A stretch of 64,000 nucleotides of DNA from an uncultured Bacilli bacterium (lineage in GTDB: Bacteria > Bacillota_I > Bacilli_A > RF39 > UBA660), in assembly GCA_934096815.1 (NCBI GenBank), contig CAKOMY010000006.1, forward strand, positions 11,395-75,394. The letters are read 5' to 3'. Numbering within the stretch: position 1 is the first letter of the stretch; every line of letters begins with the position of its first letter. Positions 43,654 to 52,535 of this stretch are shown in pieces. The notes under the pieces are model-generated. The model worked only from the letters and a program-made list of their open reading frames with translations. It was not told the origin of the DNA and ran no database searches. A program made the translations under genes and the position numbers.

Positions 43654-44580
43654 ATGGCAAAATATAAGCTAAAAAAGAAAGTTAAAAATAACTTAATAAA
43701 AGTATTTATAATCGTAATTTTATTAATTGTAGGAATAATTTTAATTAAAGATTATAAATATAAACAAACCTATGAATATAAATTATTAAATCTAAATTAC
43801 TCTAAAGAAGAAATAAAAGTATTATTAGATAATTTAAATAGTGATAAAATAAATGAATTATTAACTAAAGAATATAATAAAGATATTGTAAATATTATTA
43901 ATGAAAAATATTATTTATCTAAAAACCTAGGTAGATATCTTAACTATTTAAGTGCTAATCCTACTCTAAGTTATAGTGATGTTGTATCTTTAGTTAATGT
44001 TAATAGAGATAATGAATTTTATAAAAACCCTACTTTAACTGATTTAACAAATTATAATGAAATGTTAGTAAATAAGTATCATTTCCTAGAAAAAAACTTT
44101 GAAGGAAAAGATATTGTAAATGTATCAAGTACTTATGGATATGCTAATAATAAATTAAATAAAGAAGCATATGAAGCATTCAAACAATTAGCAAACGATG
44201 CTAAAAAAGAAGGACATACTATTGTAATTTTATCTTCTTATCGTACCTATGAATATCAAGAAAAATTATGGAATCGTGATAAAGATGATACTTATGTAGC
44301 AAGACCTGGTGCGTCTGAACACGTAACTGGTTTAGCAATAGATGTATCTGATTTTAATGATAAAAATGATAGTTTTAAAGATACTGAAAGTTATACTTGG
44401 ATGGTAAATAATGCCCATAAATATGGATATATCTTAAGATATCCTGAAAATAAAGAAAATATTACTGGTTATAGTTATGAAGCATGGCATTATAGATATT
44501 TAGGTATAGATTTAGCAACCAAAGTGTATAATGAGGGAATTACCTATGATGAATACTACGCATACTATATGGAAAAATAA
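43654..44580 (+). CDS. D-alanyl-D-alanine carboxypeptidase (VanY/LdcB-like)
   Basis: A 308-residue protein anchored by an N-terminal membrane segment (about 15-35) with an extracytoplasmic Peptidase_M15B domain near the C-terminus. Motifs: SSYRTYEYQEKL, SEHVTGLAIDVS (zinc ligands His and Asp in SxHxxGxAxD) and EAWHYRYLG (third ligand His). Such enzymes trim D-Ala or other C-terminal residues from peptidoglycan stems. The GTG at 43642 opens the frame, but AGAAGGTGG sits better for the ATG at 43654. An HTH-membrane gene follows 9 bases downstream. Confidence 0.88.
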   Translation: MAKYKLKKKVKNNLIKVFIIVILLIVGIILIKDYKYKQTYEYKLLNLNYSKEEIKVLLDNLNSDKINELLTKEYNKDIVNIINEKYYLSKNLGRYLNYLSANPTLSYSDVVSLVNVNRDNEFYKNPTLTDLTNYNEMLVNKYHFLEKNFEGKDIVNVSSTYGYANNKLNKEAYEAFKQLANDAKKEGHTIVILSSYRTYEYQEKLWNRDKDDTYVARPGASEHVTGLAIDVSDFNDKNDSFKDTESYTWMVNNAHKYGYILRYPENKENITGYSYEAWHYRYLGIDLATKVYNEGITYDEYYAYYMEK

Positions 44581-44589
44581 CGAGGTAAC

Positions 44590-45267
44590 ATGAACGATTT
44601 TGGAAAAATAATAAAAGAAATAAGAAAAAATAATAATCTAACTCAAAAAGAACTAGCAGATAAATTATTTGTAACATATCAAGCAGTATCAAAATGGGAA
44701 AATAATAAAAGCATACCAGATATTGCTATACTACAAAAAATATCTGAATTATATAATATTGATTTAAATAATTTAACAATTACAAATAAAAAACAATCAA
44801 ATAAATTATATCTATTAATAATAATTATCATATTAATAATATTATCAAGCATAGGTATCTTATATCTTAATAATCACTCTCATGATTTTGAAATGCGTAC
44901 TATTGAAACAACTTGTAATGATTTTAATTTATCTGGAACTATTGCTTATAATAAAGATAAAACAGCAATATATATTTCTGAAATAGATTACTGTGGTTTA
45001 AATAAAGATAAAATTTACGATACAATAATAAGTACTTTATATCAAAATGAAAATAATAAAGAAAAAATTATTATAACTAATAAAGAAAAAAATAATTTAT
45101 CATTAAATGATTATTTAAAAGACTTAACTTATCATGTTGATAATTATAAATCAACTTGTTTAGACTATAATAAAAATGAATTATATATCAAAATTGAATT
45201 ACAAAAGAAAAATGAATCTACTATAACTTATACTATTCCTTTAAAAATAAATGATACTTGCAATTAA
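44590..45267 (+). CDS. XRE-type HTH regulator with membrane segment
   Basis: A 225-residue protein. An XRE/Cro helix-turn-helix fills residues 7-60 (LTQKELADKLFVTYQAVSKW, then SIPDIAILQKISELY), a transmembrane segment follows (about 73-91), and the C-terminus is extracytoplasmic with four cysteines that could form disulfides. This one-component membrane-regulator layout is repeated in the protein at 51381-52466. It follows the VanY-like gene by 9 bases with GAGGTAAC before the ATG, so they probably share a transcript. Confidence 0.78.
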   Translation: MNDFGKIIKEIRKNNNLTQKELADKLFVTYQAVSKWENNKSIPDIAILQKISELYNIDLNNLTITNKKQSNKLYLLIIIIILIILSSIGILYLNNHSHDFEMRTIETTCNDFNLSGTIAYNKDKTAIYISEIDYCGLNKDKIYDTIISTLYQNENNKEKIIITNKEKNNLSLNDYLKDLTYHVDNYKSTCLDYNKNELYIKIELQKKNESTITYTIPLKINDTCN

Positions 45268-45321
45268 TAATAACTTAGTATAATATATACTCAAAAATTC
45301 AAAATAATTATGGAGGAATTC

Positions 45322-47271
45322 ATGTTCAAATTAATATCTAAATATAAACCTGCCGGAGATCAGCCTGAGGCTATTGATAAACTAGTTAAGGGAATAAATG
45401 AAGGTAAAAAAAGTCAAGTTTTACTAGGTGCAACAGGTACTGGTAAAACTTTTATGATTGCTAATGTGATTGAAAGAACAAATAAACCTACTTTAATTTT
45501 AGCTCACAACAAGACATTAGCAGGTCAACTTTATAGTGAATTTAAAGAATTGTTTCCTGAAAATCATGTTGAATACTTTGTATCTTACTACGATTACTAT
45601 CAACCAGAAGCATATGTTCCCCAAACTGATACTTACATTGAAAAAGATTCTAGTATTAATGATGAAATTGATGAGTTGCGTCATGGTGCCACTTCAAGTT
45701 TAATTAATTATAGAGATACTATAGTGGTTGCTTCTGTATCATGCATTTATGGTATTGGTGAAAAAGAAGAATATAAAAATAATATGTTAATTTTAAAGCA
45801 AGGAGATAATGTTGGAAGAAACTTTATTATTGATCGATTAGTTTCTATGACCTATGAACGAAATCAAATAGATTTTCATCGTGGAACATTTAGAGTTAAT
45901 GGAGATATTATTGATGTTATACCAGTAAATGAAAGAAAAAATGGTATTCGAATTGAATTATTTGGTAATGAGGTAGATCGTATTTGTGAATTTGATACCT
46001 TAACTGGAAATATTATAAAAGTACTTAAAAATATAACAATATTCCCTGCTTCTCACTTTGTTACAGGTGAAGAAAAATTAAAAGAAGCTATTAAAAGAAT
46101 TGAAGAAGAAAAAGATAAACAAATTGAATACTTTAAAGAAAAAGGAAAACTTATTGAAGCCCAGCGTATTAAAGAACGTTGTGAATATGATATAGAAATG
46201 TTAAAAGAAACTGGATTTTGTCATGGTATTGAAAACTATTCAAGACATCTTGCATTAAGAGACGAAGGTGAAACTCCATCAACATTAATTGATTTCTTCC
46301 CTGATGATTTTCTTTTAGTGGTTGATGAATCTCATGTTACACTACCTCAGGTTAGAGCAATGTATAATGGTGATAGAATGCGTAAGCAAACCCTTGTTGA
46401 TTATGGCTTTAGATTACCAAGTGCACTAGACAACAGACCATTAAAATTTGAAGAGTTTGAACAAAAAATTAATCAAGCTATCTATATTTCTGCAACACCT
46501 GGTGATTATGAATTATCCCTAACTAATAATGAAGTTGTTGAAAGTATTATTAGACCTACTGGATTACTTGATCCAACCATTGAAGTTAAACCAACCAAAA
46601 ACCAAATCGATGATTTAATCAATGAAATAAATATAAGAGTTCAAAAAAATGAAAGGGTTTTAATTACTACTTTAACTATTAAAATGGCTGAAGAATTAAC
46701 AAATTATTTAAAAAGTTTAAATATGAAAGTTGCTTATCTACACAGCGAAGTTAAAACATTTGAAAGATTAAAAATAATTAGAGATTTGCGTTTAGGAAAA
46801 TATGATACATTAGTAGGAATAAACTTACTAAGAGAAGGATTAGATATTCCAGAGGTTAGTTTAATTACTATAATGGATGCAGATAAACAAGGATTCTTAA
46901 GAAGTGAACGCAGTTTAATTCAAACAATAGGTAGAGCTGCACGTAACCAGAATGGTCATGTCATAATGTATGCTGACTCAATCTCTGAATCAATGGATAA
47001 AGCCATAACAGAAACTCAAAGAAGACGAAAAATTCAAGAAGAATTTAACAAAGAACATGGTATTACCCCTAAGACTGTTCAAAAAGAAATCAGAGACCTT
47101 ATTTCAAATGAAATTAAAGAAGATACTGGTACTAAAAAACCTAGTAAAAAGGATTTACAAACAATTGAAAATGAAATGCGTAAAGCAGCTAAGGAACTTG
47201 ACTTTGAAAAAGCAATGCAACTTAGAGATATCTTATTTGAATTAAAGGCCAACGAAAAAAAGCTAGAATAA
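45322..47271 (+). CDS. uvrB: Excinuclease ABC subunit B
   Basis: A 649-residue nucleotide excision repair helicase-like protein that verifies damage passed from UvrA and recruits UvrC. Walker A GATGTGKTF, beta-hairpin region YYDYYQPEAYVPQTDTYIEK, DEAD-like DESH motif and motifs V-VI (GINLLREGLDIPEVSL, QTIGRAARN) are visible. The C-terminal UVR domain (KAAKELDFEKAMQLRDILFE) binds UvrC. The 45310 ATG lies within the ribosome binding site GGAGGAATTC of the ATG at 45322, so the latter is chosen. No LexA-type SOS box was recognised, and uvrA is not adjacent in this window. Confidence 0.97.
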   Translation: MFKLISKYKPAGDQPEAIDKLVKGINEGKKSQVLLGATGTGKTFMIANVIERTNKPTLILAHNKTLAGQLYSEFKELFPENHVEYFVSYYDYYQPEAYVPQTDTYIEKDSSINDEIDELRHGATSSLINYRDTIVVASVSCIYGIGEKEEYKNNMLILKQGDNVGRNFIIDRLVSMTYERNQIDFHRGTFRVNGDIIDVIPVNERKNGIRIELFGNEVDRICEFDTLTGNIIKVLKNITIFPASHFVTGEEKLKEAIKRIEEEKDKQIEYFKEKGKLIEAQRIKERCEYDIEMLKETGFCHGIENYSRHLALRDEGETPSTLIDFFPDDFLLVVDESHVTLPQVRAMYNGDRMRKQTLVDYGFRLPSALDNRPLKFEEFEQKINQAIYISATPGDYELSLTNNEVVESIIRPTGLLDPTIEVKPTKNQIDDLINEINIRVQKNERVLITTLTIKMAEELTNYLKSLNMKVAYLHSEVKTFERLKIIRDLRLGKYDTLVGINLLREGLDIPEVSLITIMDADKQGFLRSERSLIQTIGRAARNQNGHVIMYADSISESMDKAITETQRRRKIQEEFNKEHGITPKTVQKEIRDLISNEIKEDTGTKKPSKKDLQTIENEMRKAAKELDFEKAMQLRDILFELKANEKKLE

Positions 47272-47289
47272 TTAAATTCTAACTTTTTT
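47261..47289. terminator. Bidirectional terminator after uvrB
   Basis: A 9-bp stem with one mismatch (47261-47269 with 47276-47284) lies between convergent genes, with T runs on both strands. Confidence 0.68.
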
Positions 47290-48022
47290 ATTTTCTAACC
47301 CATTTAGCAATAAGTACTATATTTGAATTAACGGGTGTATTAAATTCATATAATTCACCATGTAGATACCAACCAGCAAATACATAGCCTTCTCTAACAG
47401 GGTCTGCAGGTTTTCCAACCATGCTACCTTTATTAACATAAATAGTCGTTACATCAGAACCCATATTTCTATTAAAGATAACAGCAAATTTTGCTTGTGT
47501 AGTTGTTGTAGTTGTTGTAGGTTTTATTGTTGTTGTAACTTTCTTTGTGGTAATTGCTGTTTTCTTAGTAGATGTCGTTGTAGTTGTAGTAGTTGTTGTA
47601 CTTTCTTCACAATTATCAATACATCCTAGATAACTATAAGATGTATTTTTCTCATTTCCACAAATTAATGTAGTTTCAAGTTCATATCCTTTAGATTTTT
47701 TAACAATCTTGATATAACTATCATCCTCATTACATGTAGTCTTTCCAACTTTCAAAGTATCAATTTTTTTATTGTTGATTAAATCTTTTAATGATACTTT
47801 AATAGAATCACCAACTTCACTAGGTAAATTATCTTTATTAAAATAACTACCACCAACATCTTTTAATTTAGTTAAATTAGCTTTAAATTCATTGCTATAA
47901 TTATCTTTCTTTTTACCACCTAAAGGAAATATCATTAAAAATAATATTAAAATAGCAAGTATAATAAGAATTTTAACTATTAATCCTTTCCAATTAAATT
48001 TTTCTTTTTTACTCTCATACAT
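47288..48022 (-). CDS. Membrane-anchored protein with Thr-rich linker and InlB B-repeat
   Basis: A 244-residue surface protein: cytoplasmic start, one transmembrane segment (about 14-35), a small domain with a Cys pair (about 40-135), a Thr-rich low-complexity linker (about 142-175) and a C-terminal Listeria-Bacteroides (InlB B) repeat (AVIFNRNMGSDVTTIYVNKG, then EGYVFAGWYLHGELYEFNTP). The linker probably spans the cell wall and presents the repeat at the surface. No LPXTG signal. The long ACN-codon run could be unstable. Function unknown. Confidence 0.72.
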   Translation of the reverse strand: MYESKKEKFNWKGLIVKILIILAILILFLMIFPLGGKKKDNYSNEFKANLTKLKDVGGSYFNKDNLPSEVGDSIKVSLKDLINNKKIDTLKVGKTTCNEDDSYIKIVKKSKGYELETTLICGNEKNTSYSYLGCIDNCEESTTTTTTTTTSTKKTAITTKKVTTTIKPTTTTTTTQAKFAVIFNRNMGSDVTTIYVNKGSMVGKPADPVREGYVFAGWYLHGELYEFNTPVNSNIVLIAKWVRK

Positions 48023-48119
48023 AAGTCATTCCCCCATAACTTGTAAATTATAATAACACTTGCACATTTAATAGTCAATTCAAATTTTAAAAATTTTATT
48101 TGCAAATATTAAAAAAATA

Positions 48120-48145
48120 AAAAGTAACTTACAAAAGTTACTTTT
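48120..48145 (-). terminator. Terminator of the YtxH operon
   Basis: Perfect 11-bp stem (48120-48130 with 48135-48145, 4-base loop) overlapping the stop codon, followed on the minus strand by T-rich sequence. Confidence 0.8.
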
Positions 48146-48551
48146 ATTTAGATTTATTTTCAGCTTTTTCTAATTTAGCAACAGTTTCGTTTAAAACTTC
48201 AATAGTCTTTTGTCTTACATCAGAAGCAGCTTTTTCTAAGACAGGAGTTCCTTTTTCAACTGCTAAATTATATAAATCATTAGCTTTCTTTTCTATTTCT
48301 TTGCCTTTTTTCTTAACAATAGAAACTACTTTCTCTTTATCTAAATCTTTTAATTCTTTTTGGATATCATTAATAGATTTTTCAATAGATTCTTTTACAT
48401 CATCATATTCAATATCTTTAGCTTTTTCCCAAAGATTTTTCATCTTATTAACTAAATCCTTTCTAGTATCTTCACCTTTTTTTGGTGCAAATAATAATCC
48501 TAATGTAGCTCCTACTGCAAGTCCTGCAAATAATCCACTTTTTTTACTCAT
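48144..48551 (-). CDS. YtxH-domain protein
   Basis: A 135-residue protein with the YtxH hallmark: a Gly/Ala-rich membrane segment followed at once by LLFAPKKGEDTRKDLVNKMK, then a long charged helical tail that predicts a coiled coil. YtxH-like proteins are general stress and envelope-associated in Firmicutes, with unknown molecular role. It overlaps the upstream small membrane-protein gene by 8 bases and is the last gene of a four-gene operon (50357 to 48144). Confidence 0.85.
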   Translation of the reverse strand: MSKKSGLFAGLAVGATLGLLFAPKKGEDTRKDLVNKMKNLWEKAKDIEYDDVKESIEKSINDIQKELKDLDKEKVVSIVKKKGKEIEKKANDLYNLAVEKGTPVLEKAASDVRQKTIEVLNETVAKLEKAENKSK

Positions 48552-48831
48552 AATCTTCTTCTTCCTTTCTCTTCTTTAAACTTACAATTTTATTGACAAT
48601 TCCTTTTACAAAATTAGCAACGTAATCCGTAAGAAATCCAATTTTATTAGTAAATAAGTCAAACACATTAAATACTTTATCTAAACTTTTTACTTTCTTA
48701 GTTACGTCATCTATTAAATAATTGAAGTTGTCTATTGTAATTATAAGTTTTATTCCTAAAATAATACCTATAACTAATAAAATAATAAGTAAAATATAAA
48801 TAATAACTGGTAATACTTCAATTAGTGTCAT
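48544..48831 (-). CDS. DUF948-like small membrane protein
   Basis: A 95-residue protein with one N-terminal membrane segment (about 8-30) and a helical remainder (ITIDNFNYLIDDVTKKVKSLDKVF) in the style of DUF948 proteins, which often precede YtxH genes. Ends in a highly charged KKRKEEEDYE tail. It overlaps both neighbours (8 bases with ytxH-like, 1 base with the acidic protein), so the order is conserved by coupling. Confidence 0.68.
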   Translation of the reverse strand: MTLIEVLPVIIYILLIILLVIGIILGIKLIITIDNFNYLIDDVTKKVKSLDKVFNVFDLFTNKIGFLTDYVANFVKGIVNKIVSLKKRKEEEDYE

Positions 48832-49709
48832 TATTTTTCTTCCTCCTCGTCCTTATTTTCATACATTGAATCTATTAAGTTAAACAAATCTTTTTCTAAA
48901 TCATCTTCTTCTTCTTCTTTTGATTCTATTTCACTTGGTTTATCTTCAACTTTAGGCATTTCAGTAGTAGTTTCTACTTCTTGATTTTCACTTATAAATT
49001 CTTCTTTAGTAATTTCTTCAGGAACTTCTGGTAAAATATCACCCTCTAAAGGTTTTTCTTTTTGAATTTCTTGATTACTTATAAGTATTTCATCTAACGT
49101 CTTTAAAGGTTCAGCAAATTCATCCTCTACCTTTTTATTTTCTACCTCTTTTTTCTTTTCATACGCTTTTTTTCTAACATCTTCTAAACTTGGTCCTTTT
49201 ACTCCAGTATCAGTTTTAATAATTACATCATCTTTAGTATAATTTTGATTTAAAACTCCATATACAGGTGAAATTACAGGAGATGGTGTAAATATTTTCT
49301 TCTTATCTTCCTTCTTTTGTTGTAAGAATTTAGAATAATCTTTGGGTTGTTCTCTCTTTCTTTCAGGCTCTTTTACTACATATTCATCTCTATTTCTTCT
49401 TGGCACATCATAATCATTATCAAAAAAACTACTATTACTACTTGATTGTGTATAACTATTACGTTTATTAACACTTAAATCCTTATCACTTCTAGTTGGT
49501 AGATCGTCATCAAAATCTAAGGGGAAATTAAAATTACTTGTCTTTTTTTGAGGTTCACTAACAACAGCATCATCCTTATCTTCAACAGGCATTTTAACCT
49601 CTTTTATTGGATTGCTTTCCTTTACTACATTTTTTTTCTCATAAGTAGTTTCTTCCTCTTCATCTTCAATATCAAATAATACATCTTTTATTTTCTTAAA
49701 AACACTCAT
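48831..49709 (-). CDS. Acidic, low-complexity cytoplasmic protein of unknown function
   Basis: A 292-residue protein rich in Glu, Lys, Asp and Ser with no membrane segment. It starts with VFKKIKDVLFDIEDEEEE, an amphipathic helix that could bind the membrane. The rest looks disordered, with a short ordered island around FTPSPVISPVYGVLNQNYTK (about 140-160), the same type of short motif found in cell-division linker proteins. It lies 4 bases downstream of a lipoprotein gene and overlaps the DUF948-like gene by 1 base. A scaffold role is only a guess. Confidence 0.58.
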   Translation of the reverse strand: MSVFKKIKDVLFDIEDEEEETTYEKKNVVKESNPIKEVKMPVEDKDDAVVSEPQKKTSNFNFPLDFDDDLPTRSDKDLSVNKRNSYTQSSSNSSFFDNDYDVPRRNRDEYVVKEPERKREQPKDYSKFLQQKKEDKKKIFTPSPVISPVYGVLNQNYTKDDVIIKTDTGVKGPSLEDVRKKAYEKKKEVENKKVEDEFAEPLKTLDEILISNQEIQKEKPLEGDILPEVPEEITKEEFISENQEVETTTEMPKVEDKPSEIESKEEEEDDLEKDLFNLIDSMYENKDEEEEK

Positions 49710-49712
49710 TAG

Positions 49713-50357
49713 TTATTCTCCTTTTATTAAATCATAATCTGGTACTTCATCATCTTTATAATTATCGTACTCTTCAACTACTTTTAAAAAGTTTGAATCA
49801 TTTGAATTAGTCTCAAATATATTAAAACTTTCTTCACTATAGTTAAGAACATCTTCTTCTAGTAAATTACCAATAATATCGTCATTGTACTCTACTGAAG
49901 ATAAGATAATTAAACTATTTGTAATAGCGTTAGCAATATCATTACTATCTACTATCACTTCTATTTTAGCATAATTATACATTATTTCAATTAAATATTG
50001 ATTATTCTTTACATTTATTTCAATATATCCGCTTTTATTATCATAATTAATTAATTTGCTCATGTAAGCATTATCTTTAATTTTATAACTATTTTCGACT
50101 TTATAATAATAACTAACAATATCTACAAACATATAATATTTAATATTGTTTTCCTTAAACACTATATTTCTATCATTGATTTTATCTATTATTATATTAG
50201 ATGGTAAATAAAATTTATAACCATTTTTATATTGATTTGCATTATTATTTTTGCTAGATATAATTTTGTTAATAATTTGGTCTACATTATTATTATCTAC
50301 TTTGGTACAACCACATAGTAAGGTTATACTTAATATTAATATAATTATTTTTTTCAT
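49713..50357 (-). CDS. Lipoprotein of unknown function
   Basis: A 214-residue protein with a lipoprotein signal: residues 1-17, lipobox ITLLCGC with Cys17 as the likely anchor. The mature domain alternates beta strands (YKFYLPSNIIIDKINDRNIV, then KYYMFVDIVSYYY, then YIEINVKNNQYLIEIMYNYA), with no recognised family. AGAGGGATAT precedes the ATG. First gene of the operon running to the YtxH-like gene, so probably an envelope factor. Confidence 0.68.
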   Translation of the reverse strand: MKKIIILILSITLLCGCTKVDNNNVDQIINKIISSKNNNANQYKNGYKFYLPSNIIIDKINDRNIVFKENNIKYYMFVDIVSYYYKVENSYKIKDNAYMSKLINYDNKSGYIEINVKNNQYLIEIMYNYAKIEVIVDSNDIANAITNSLIILSSVEYNDDIIGNLLEEDVLNYSEESFNIFETNSNDSNFLKVVEEYDNYKDDEVPDYDLIKGE

Positions 50358-50424
50358 CTATATCCCTCTAAATAATCATATCACAAATATGTTTCTTCAT
50401 AAAGAAAAAGTTTGCAAACAAAAA

Positions 50425-50452
50425 CTAGAAGCGCCTTTCTATTCGCTTCTAG
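50425..50452 (-). terminator. Terminator downstream of the secreted-protein/small-peptide transcript
   Basis: Perfect 9-bp stem CTAGAAGCG/CGCTTCTAG around a 10-base loop, followed on the minus strand by TTTTTG. It lies 21 bases after the small peptide ORF at 50473-50550. Confidence 0.8.
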
Positions 50453-50472
50453 TAAAAACCGTAGTCTAGGCT

Positions 50473-50550
50473 TTATCGAAGAATTTTTTTAAACGAATGA
50501 CCTTTTTTCTTTTTGGCAAAAGGACAACCTAATACATCTATTTCAGGCAT
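50473..50550 (-). CDS. Candidate 25-residue basic peptide
   Basis: An ATG-started ORF begins 1 base after the stop of the secreted-protein gene (TAA-T-ATG), suggesting translational coupling. It encodes a start segment MPEIDVLGCPF followed by a Lys-rich tail (KKKKGHSFKKILR). It lies between that gene and a strong terminator, so it would be on the same transcript. No separate ribosome binding site is evident. It could be a signal or antimicrobial-type peptide, or chance. Confidence 0.35.
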   Translation of the reverse strand: MPEIDVLGCPFAKKKKGHSFKKILR

Positions 50551-50551
50551 A

Positions 50552-51316
50552 TTATGATAAGTGTACATCGACACCACCCATTTGATCGTAGACTCCGACA
50601 GCAGATCCATAGAAGAAGAATACACCACCGTCTCCACCAAATCCTGTTGTATATTTTTTGCTAGTTTCTAATGTTATTCTCTTAGTAGCATGTTGATATG
50701 AGGAATAAAAAGTACCATCGCCTTTTACTTCTAAGTCTATGTCTTGGACTATTCTCATAGCTGTTGAACTATTTTGTAAAAGAGCTGTACAACCATAGCC
50801 GTTACCACTATATACACGGTCAGTAAATGTAATACTAGAACCTGACCAATATAAAATTGTAGTAGGAGTATCTGCTCTTGATAAATCGCCATATAAATAT
50901 GAACCTATAACATCGTAACTTATAACCTTTGGTGTGCCTTTCCATTCCAAAGACGTTACCATAGTACAATATTTTCCGCTATCACAAGCATAAGAAAGAG
51001 TTAATTTTTTCGCAGTCGTTTCATGAATTAAGGCTCGAGGTGATTCCACGCCAGTTTCAAAATCTTCAGTCTCTTTCTTATAAACTTTTTCATCATATAA
51101 TCCCATAGCCAAATATTTATTAAACTTATCTTGAGTAATATATTCTTGATAGCCATCAAAGTATAACTCACCTAAGAAAATATACTGTTCTTCCGTCATA
51201 CTAACTCCATTCTTATTTGTATAAAATACATCATCTGCATGGACATTAACGCTTAAAACATTAATTACAAATAATGAACAAATAAGATAGAATGATAACT
51301 TTACTAGTTTAAACAT
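50552..51316 (-). CDS. Secreted protein of unknown function
   Basis: A 254-residue protein with a classical signal peptide (basic start, hydrophobic core to about residue 22, probable cleavage VHA|DD near residue 27). The mature part has a helical section (EEQYIFLGELYFDGYQEYIT) and a long beta-rich section with a C-terminal GGDGGVFFFYGSAVGVYDQM stretch and a few cysteines. No family recognised. It lies downstream of an HTH-membrane regulator in the same orientation, across a terminator-like hairpin (51366-51387). Confidence 0.65.
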   Translation of the reverse strand: MFKLVKLSFYLICSLFVINVLSVNVHADDVFYTNKNGVSMTEEQYIFLGELYFDGYQEYITQDKFNKYLAMGLYDEKVYKKETEDFETGVESPRALIHETTAKKLTLSYACDSGKYCTMVTSLEWKGTPKVISYDVIGSYLYGDLSRADTPTTILYWSGSSITFTDRVYSGNGYGCTALLQNSSTAMRIVQDIDLEVKGDGTFYSSYQHATKRITLETSKKYTTGFGGDGGVFFFYGSAVGVYDQMGGVDVHLS

Positions 51317-51365
51317 ACATCACACTCCTTTCCTAGTTAAACCATACCTCATTTTAACTAAAAAA

Positions 51366-51387
51366 GGTAGTGAATGTCATTCACACC
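51366..51387 (-). terminator. Terminator overlapping the stop of the HTH-membrane regulator gene
   Basis: Inverted repeat around GTGAATG/CATTCAC with a GGT/ACC extension and one bulge, followed on the minus strand by TTTTTT. It separates the regulator from the secreted-protein gene. Confidence 0.6.
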
Positions 51388-52466
51388 TCTAAAAAATCCT
51401 TAAAATACTTAGACAAATACTGATTATAATATTTCTCAAAAAGATTTTTTTCTTCATTATTCATCGTTAAATAATTAAAACTAATATTTTTATTATTATA
51501 ATTATTAATATCTATAATTTTAGTATCTACATGCAATTTTAATCGAACAGAAATATCATCAATTACCAAAACTTTTATAACATTATTCTTAGGAAAATAA
51601 TAATACTCTACATTTTTCTCTTTTAAATAATAATATCCAACCTCACTATTATATTTAAATCCATTTTTAATTAAACCATTTATTAAATTTGATTTGTCGC
51701 TACTATATGAACTAGCATCAATTAAACTTTCATCGTTCAAATTATTAACCATAACATTATCATTTGTAAAATCATTAAAATAATCTAATTTTATTTTAGT
51801 ACAAAAGTTGTTATAACAAGCATCAATATATAAATCTTGATGTTGATTTAATAAATTCATAAATGTTTCTTGAGATTGCTGTTGTTCCATTATTAATGTT
51901 TTTGCAGCTCCAGTTAATAGAATAACCTCATTATCATTATCATCATAATAATATAGTCTAATTATATCGACACTTATTAAATTATCTTTATTATCATAAA
52001 AATTGCCAGGTCTAAAATAAACTTTTTCTTTATTCATAACGACTAATCCATCTCTAGTTCTAACTGAATCGTTTTCACCATATAATCTATATACCTTTAC
52101 TGAATTATAAGTACTTACAAAATAATAAAGTAAAAATGTTACTAAAACAATTAATAAACCACTTACTAAAAATATAATAACTTTCTTACTTCTACTTTTA
52201 GATTTAATTAGAGTAACTAAAGTATTATTAGTAGGAGTTGTATCAATATTTCTTTCATTTCTTTTACCATTTAATAATTCATCTATTGAAACATCAAAAA
52301 AGTTAGCAATCGAAATTAACTTATCATTAAGTGGAATTATATCCTCATTTTCCCACTTATTAACTGTAGTCCTATGAACAAATAATTTCTCAGCTAATTG
52401 TTCTTGGCTAAGTCCACGTTCCAATCTCAATTCCTTTATAAATTTTGAAAATTTACTTGTCTCCAT
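51381..52466 (-). CDS. XRE-type HTH regulator with membrane segment and extracytoplasmic domain
   Basis: A 361-residue one-component regulator: XRE helix-turn-helix at residues 8-62 (LSQEQLAEKLFVHRTTVNKW), then a transmembrane segment (about 95-115) and a 240-residue extracytoplasmic domain with two cysteines in YIDACYNNFCTK. The layout equals that of the shorter protein at 44590 but with a much larger sensor. It probably responds to an outside signal and controls its neighbourhood, for example the secreted protein gene downstream. Confidence 0.78.
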   Translation of the reverse strand: METSKFSKFIKELRLERGLSQEQLAEKLFVHRTTVNKWENEDIIPLNDKLISIANFFDVSIDELLNGKRNERNIDTTPTNNTLVTLIKSKSRSKKVIIFLVSGLLIVLVTFLLYYFVSTYNSVKVYRLYGENDSVRTRDGLVVMNKEKVYFRPGNFYDNKDNLISVDIIRLYYYDDNDNEVILLTGAAKTLIMEQQQSQETFMNLLNQHQDLYIDACYNNFCTKIKLDYFNDFTNDNVMVNNLNDESLIDASSYSSDKSNLINGLIKNGFKYNSEVGYYYLKEKNVEYYYFPKNNVIKVLVIDDISVRLKLHVDTKIIDINNYNNKNISFNYLTMNNEEKNLFEKYYNQYLSKYFKDFLEV

Positions 52467-52514
52467 TACTTCATCATCCCAAACTATATTTAATTTTGCA
52501 AAACTATACGAAAA

Positions 52515-52535
52515 AAGAAACTACTTTTGTTTCTT
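52515..52535 (-). terminator. Terminator of the 38-residue basic peptide gene
   Basis: AAGAAAC/GTTTCTT 7-bp stem around a 7-base loop that contains the peptide's stop codon, then a run of six T on the minus strand. Confidence 0.65.

Noticed and set aside
45268..45321. SOS (LexA) box in front of uvrB
   Set aside because: No CGAAC-N4-GTTCG-like palindrome found; only a poorly spaced TTGCAA/TATAAT pair.
47490..47610. Short tandem repeat as a CRISPR-like or regulatory repeat
   Set aside because: It is the Thr-codon run encoding the low-complexity linker of the InlB-repeat protein.
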